Positions 12,181-13,141 of a DNA stretch of 13,141 bases are shown piece by piece. The translations under genes and the position numbers were made by a program. The notes under the pieces are model-generated. The model saw only the letters and a list, made by a program, of their open reading frames with translations. It did no database searches and was not told the origin of the DNA. The first letter of the stretch is position 1. Each line of letters starts with the position of its first letter. This DNA is from Actinomycetota bacterium (lineage in GTDB: Bacteria > Actinomycetota > Actinomycetes > Nanopelagicales > Nanopelagicaceae), in NCBI GenBank assembly GCA_010028225.1, contig RGOY01000019.1, positions 1 to 13,141 on the forward strand, in the 5' to 3' direction.

Positions 12181-12212
12181 AGCATACCAACGGTGGAACA
12201 GACTTATCTAGT
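12181..12212 (-). promoter_or_regulatory. Promoter of the DUF3846 unit
   Basis: Minus strand: 11-bp site into GATAAGTCTG, 12 bp, TATGCT (-10, 12181-12186). The 30 bp at 12183-12212 are identical to 8269-8298, including the spacer, pointing to recent duplication or strong selection. Confidence 0.8.
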
Positions 12213-12229
12213 CAGTCTGCCCCACCGTT
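12189..12229. promoter_or_regulatory. Large hairpin enclosing the promoter -35 site
   Basis: AACGGTGG (12189-12196) pairs with CCACCGTT (12222-12229), and CAGACT (12199-12204) with AGTCTG (12214-12219), leaving TATCTAGTC as the loop. The palindrome sits after the upstream gene's stop and over the promoter, so it could be both the upstream gene's terminator and part of the operator. Confidence 0.65.
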
Positions 12230-12238
12230 AGACAGGAC

Positions 12239-13141
12239 TTAGGCGACCTCGCTCGCCTTGCTCGCTGGCTTGACTGCGCCCTTCGCTGGCTTCACCAGCA
12301 CTCGGACATAGTTCGTGACTTCCACGACTGATTTGATGACCCTGTTCGGGATTTCTCCCTTTGCGACTGCGCTATCCCACGCCTTCGTGTCCACGCTTGG
12401 CTTCGTCACCTTACGGAACAACGCAGGGCTGACTGCCTTGCGCAACTTGTCCAGCGAGAACGAACGACGCTCGCTTGGCGAGACAGCGACCTTGATTTCC
12501 TCGTGAGTGAACTCGTCAATGCCGTGAGTGGCGAACACTCCGACAAGCAGTTCCCTCGCAGTTTCGTGCGCTTGCTGGCTCTGAGCAAAGCCACTTCGAT
12601 AAACACCGTTATTTATGCTTGGATAAATCCAGGCATTCAGCGCATCGATTTGGTCGCGCAGTTCTACTGGATATAGGTCGAGCTCGGGCTGCTTCGCAAA
12701 GGCATTGAATTCAGTATTGAGCATACGGATAATATCCGCAGACTCATTATTAACAATGGTGTTGAGATGTTTATCGAAAAGCACCGGCACTGTGATAACG
12801 CCCGCATAATCGGGTGAGGCAGTGCGATACACCTGCTGCAAATAATTATGGCGACTGACGCTATCCCCGGTCGCTCCACTGAAACTCGTATCAAACGACC
12901 AGCCCTTATCGGTGAGGTAAGGGTGCACAACATCCACGCTGATGACATGCTCTAAGCCTTTCAATGCCCTGAGCATAAGCGTTCGATGCGCCCATGGGCA
13001 GGCCAGCGACACGTACAAATGATAGCGACCTAAATCAGCCGGATGCTGATGATGGGGGTCTCGCGATACGGTACCTCGGAAGCTAGTCGATGATCGGACA
13101 AACTCACCATCCGACGAAATCTGACGCGACCAGGTATTGCC
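12239..13141 (-). CDS. Chimeric ORF: glutathionyl-hydroquinone reductase N-part fused to unknown C-part (5' partial)
   Basis: The frame is open from the window edge to a TAA, 300 codons. Residues 1 to about 192 match the glutathionyl-hydroquinone reductase (Xi-class GST, YqjG/ECM4) family: GEFVRSSTSFR, GRYHLYVSLACPWAHRT with catalytic Cys48, LKGLEHVISVDVV, VPVLFD, NNESADIIRML and INNGVYRSGFAQSQQAHE. Such enzymes reduce glutathionyl-hydroquinones. The rest of the family's helical C-domain is absent. From about base 12560 to the stop the protein changes to an unrelated charged stretch (ARELLVGVFATHGIDEF...KPASKASEVA). The GST part looks proteobacterial from memory. I suspect an amplification or assembly chimera and not a real fusion gene. 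The C-part is probably the 3' end of a core gene whose start is lost. Confidence 0.75.
   Translation of the reverse strand, partial: GNTWSRQISSDGEFVRSSTSFRGTVSRDPHHQHPADLGRYHLYVSLACPWAHRTLMLRALKGLEHVISVDVVHPYLTDKGWSFDTSFSGATGDSVSRHNYLQQVYRTASPDYAGVITVPVLFDKHLNTIVNNESADIIRMLNTEFNAFAKQPELDLYPVELRDQIDALNAWIYPSINNGVYRSGFAQSQQAHETARELLVGVFATHGIDEFTHEEIKVAVSPSERRSFSLDKLRKAVSPALFRKVTKPSVDTKAWDSAVAKGEIPNRVIKSVVEVTNYVRVLVKPAKGAVKPASKASEVA

Larger units (their letters stand above)
2698..12212 (-). repeat. Dispersed oriented 11-bp site family, 28 copies
   Basis: Sites reading ACTTATCTAGT on the plus strand (ACTAGATAAGT with the genes) begin at 2783, 3083, 3231, 4020, 4725, 5585, 5597, 5619, 5767, 5795, 6365 (CTGGT variant), 6630, 7069, 8288, 8603, 9095, 9432, 9632, 9736, 9949, 11057, 11242, 11269, 11608 and 12202. 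The palindromic copy is at 2723, and opposite-orientation copies are at 2698 and 11327. Many extend to ACTNACTAGATAAGT in gene direction. Copies occur in gaps, at stop codons and inside genes. None lies in 1-2697 or after 12212. They act as promoter -35 regions at 5585, 6365, 8288 and 12202. A regulator-binding role for the rest is inferred. Confidence 0.9.

Noticed and set aside
2698..12212. The short repeats as a CRISPR array
   Set aside because: Repeats are 11-17 bp with irregular spacing from 12 bp to over 1 kb, and many lie in coding sequence. There are no uniform spacers and no cas genes.
12239..13018. A complete GST gene starting at 13018
   Set aside because: That start is a TTG inside the domain. 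The frame continues to the window edge with family-typical sequence before it, so the gene is 5' partial.
1..13141. tRNA, rRNA, IS element or attachment site
   Set aside because: I found no tRNA-like cloverleaf, transposase, integrase or duplicated attachment core; negative by eye only.

Overview
The window looks like a stretch of a mobile replicon, most likely a phage or phage-like element of an actinobacterium. The grounds are indirect. Small, tightly overlapping genes of unknown function run almost all on the minus strand with strong AGGAG-type ribosome sites. There is a perfect Gram-positive-type LexA box. Several domains are familiar from phages and plasmids (DUF3846, an Api92/YubB-like ferredoxin-fold protein, a MoxR-like ATPase with a VWA partner, an XRE regulator). 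No virion, integrase, replication or tRNA gene is present, so phage versus plasmid cannot be settled here.

Layout. (1) Bases 1-2349 hold three minus-strand genes (a Cys-rich small protein, a DUF1599-like protein, an unknown protein) and a plus-strand helicase-associated-domain/HTH gene directly behind the LexA box. (2) Bases ~2356-12560 form the core: about 17 genes in five main minus-strand transcription units plus one small plus-strand membrane protein. (3) Bases ~12560-13141 carry the N-terminal part of a glutathionyl-hydroquinone reductase-type glutathione transferase, fused in frame to an unrelated C-terminus. This is probably a chimeric junction.

The most interesting feature is the regulatory architecture of the core. 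An oriented 11-bp site, ACTAGATAAGT in the direction of transcription (extended ACTNACTAGATAAGT), occurs 28 times between 2698 and 12212 and nowhere else in the window. Copies lie at gene ends, between genes and inside genes, nearly always pointing with the gene they accompany. Four copies form the -35 region of promoters with one shared plan (GATAARTCTG, 12 bp, TANNNT). Two more promoters use the variant GGATAAATCTG. This resembles the operator/stoperator network of L5-like mycobacteriophages, but with a different site sequence. A 74-aa XRE protein (8336-8560) is a candidate binder, by inference only.

The long intergenic regions are mosaic cassettes built from the same repeated parts: the 11-bp site, a GC-rich hairpin (AGCCCCG/CGGGGCT), a G-rich 22-bp element, the 17-mer TTCTTCCACCACCGTCA, a promoter and a short conserved leader. 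Transcription units inferred from these are: 12147 to 11342 (DUF3846 + small protein); 10989 to 9638 (four unknowns); 9365 to 8336 (Api92-like + XRE); 8236 to 6651 (four overlapping unknowns); 6296 to 5805 (winged-helix protein); 5519 to 2804 (MoxR ATPase, VWA/HExxH protein, small protein after a structured RNA-like region).
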